Shown here one piece after another: positions 63,876 to 64,000 of a stretch of DNA of 64,000 nt. A program made the position numbers and the translations under genes. Positions within the stretch are counted from its first letter, which is position 1. Each line of letters begins with the position of its first letter. This stretch comes from Caprimulgus europaeus (taxonomy: Eukaryota > Chordata > Aves > Caprimulgiformes > Caprimulgidae), in assembly GCA_907165065.1 (NCBI GenBank), contig OU015523.1, positions 19,309,834-19,373,833 of the forward strand, read 5' to 3'. Below the pieces are notes generated by a model. That model had not been told where the DNA came from and made no database searches. It saw only the letters and a list, made by a program, of their open reading frames with translations.

Positions 63876-64000
63876 TCATAGAATCATAGAATCATGGAAT
63901 GGTTTGGGTTGAAAGGGACCTTTCAAGGCCATCTAGTCCAACCCCCCTGCAGTCAGCAGGGACATCTTCAACTACATCAGTTTGCTCAGAGCCCCACTAA
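63876..64000 (-). mobile_element. CR1 LINE 3' end, cut by the window edge
   Basis: 'catagaatcatagaatcatg', 'tggtttgggttgaaaggg' and 'agtccaacccccctgcagtc' continue to the last base. The element extends beyond the window. Confidence 0.92.

Noticed and set aside
1-64000. CRISPR arrays, bacterial operons, riboswitches, tRNA or rRNA genes
   Set aside because: The window is vertebrate nuclear DNA; I saw no regularly spaced direct repeats and no cloverleaf-type RNA gene.

Overview
This is a stretch of bird nuclear genome. Three things show it: many CR1 LINE copies ending in the avian 'attctatgattct' tail, a recurrent avian ERV solo-LTR family, and split vertebrate genes with GT-AG (one GC-AG) introns. 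I cannot name the species.

Left part (1-31.2 kb, minus strand): the 5' portion of KPNA1 (importin alpha-5). Five coding exons at 17570-17442, 14956-14849, 12990-12891, 12343-12249 and 6327-6196 splice in phase into about 188 residues: the importin-beta-binding domain and the first armadillo repeats. The rest of the gene lies beyond the left edge. The promoter is a CpG island at about 29.9-31.2 kb with NRF1, ETS and two opposed ZNF143-like motifs. Introns carry CR1 copies, the largest at 8.9-10.8 kb.

Middle (31.2-55.3 kb): CR1 and a solo LTR, a long stretch in which I see no gene, then FBXO40 on the plus strand. FBXO40 is the muscle F-box protein; its large exon is 43062-44960, its last exon 46988-47185, joined across a probable GC-AG intron. 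About 8 kb of repeat-bearing intergenic DNA follows.

Right part (55.3-60.7 kb, plus strand): a complete seven-exon TAPBPL gene (TAPBPR, the MHC class I peptide editor). It encodes about 473 residues and has an interferon-response-like element roughly 80 bp before the ATG. Its signal-peptide exon contains an internal 54-nt tandem duplication. A poly(A) signal follows at 60637. The last 3.3 kb holds CR1 and LTR pieces and one unexplained ORF.

The three genes are not a functional unit: nuclear import, muscle ubiquitin ligation and antigen presentation. KPNA1 and FBXO40 map to human 3q but TAPBPL to human 12p, so the order joins two human synteny blocks. I found no convincing new biological system. 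The best leads are the duplicated TAPBPL signal peptide, its interferon-type promoter, the GC donor in FBXO40 and an unassigned ORF near 62.5 kb.
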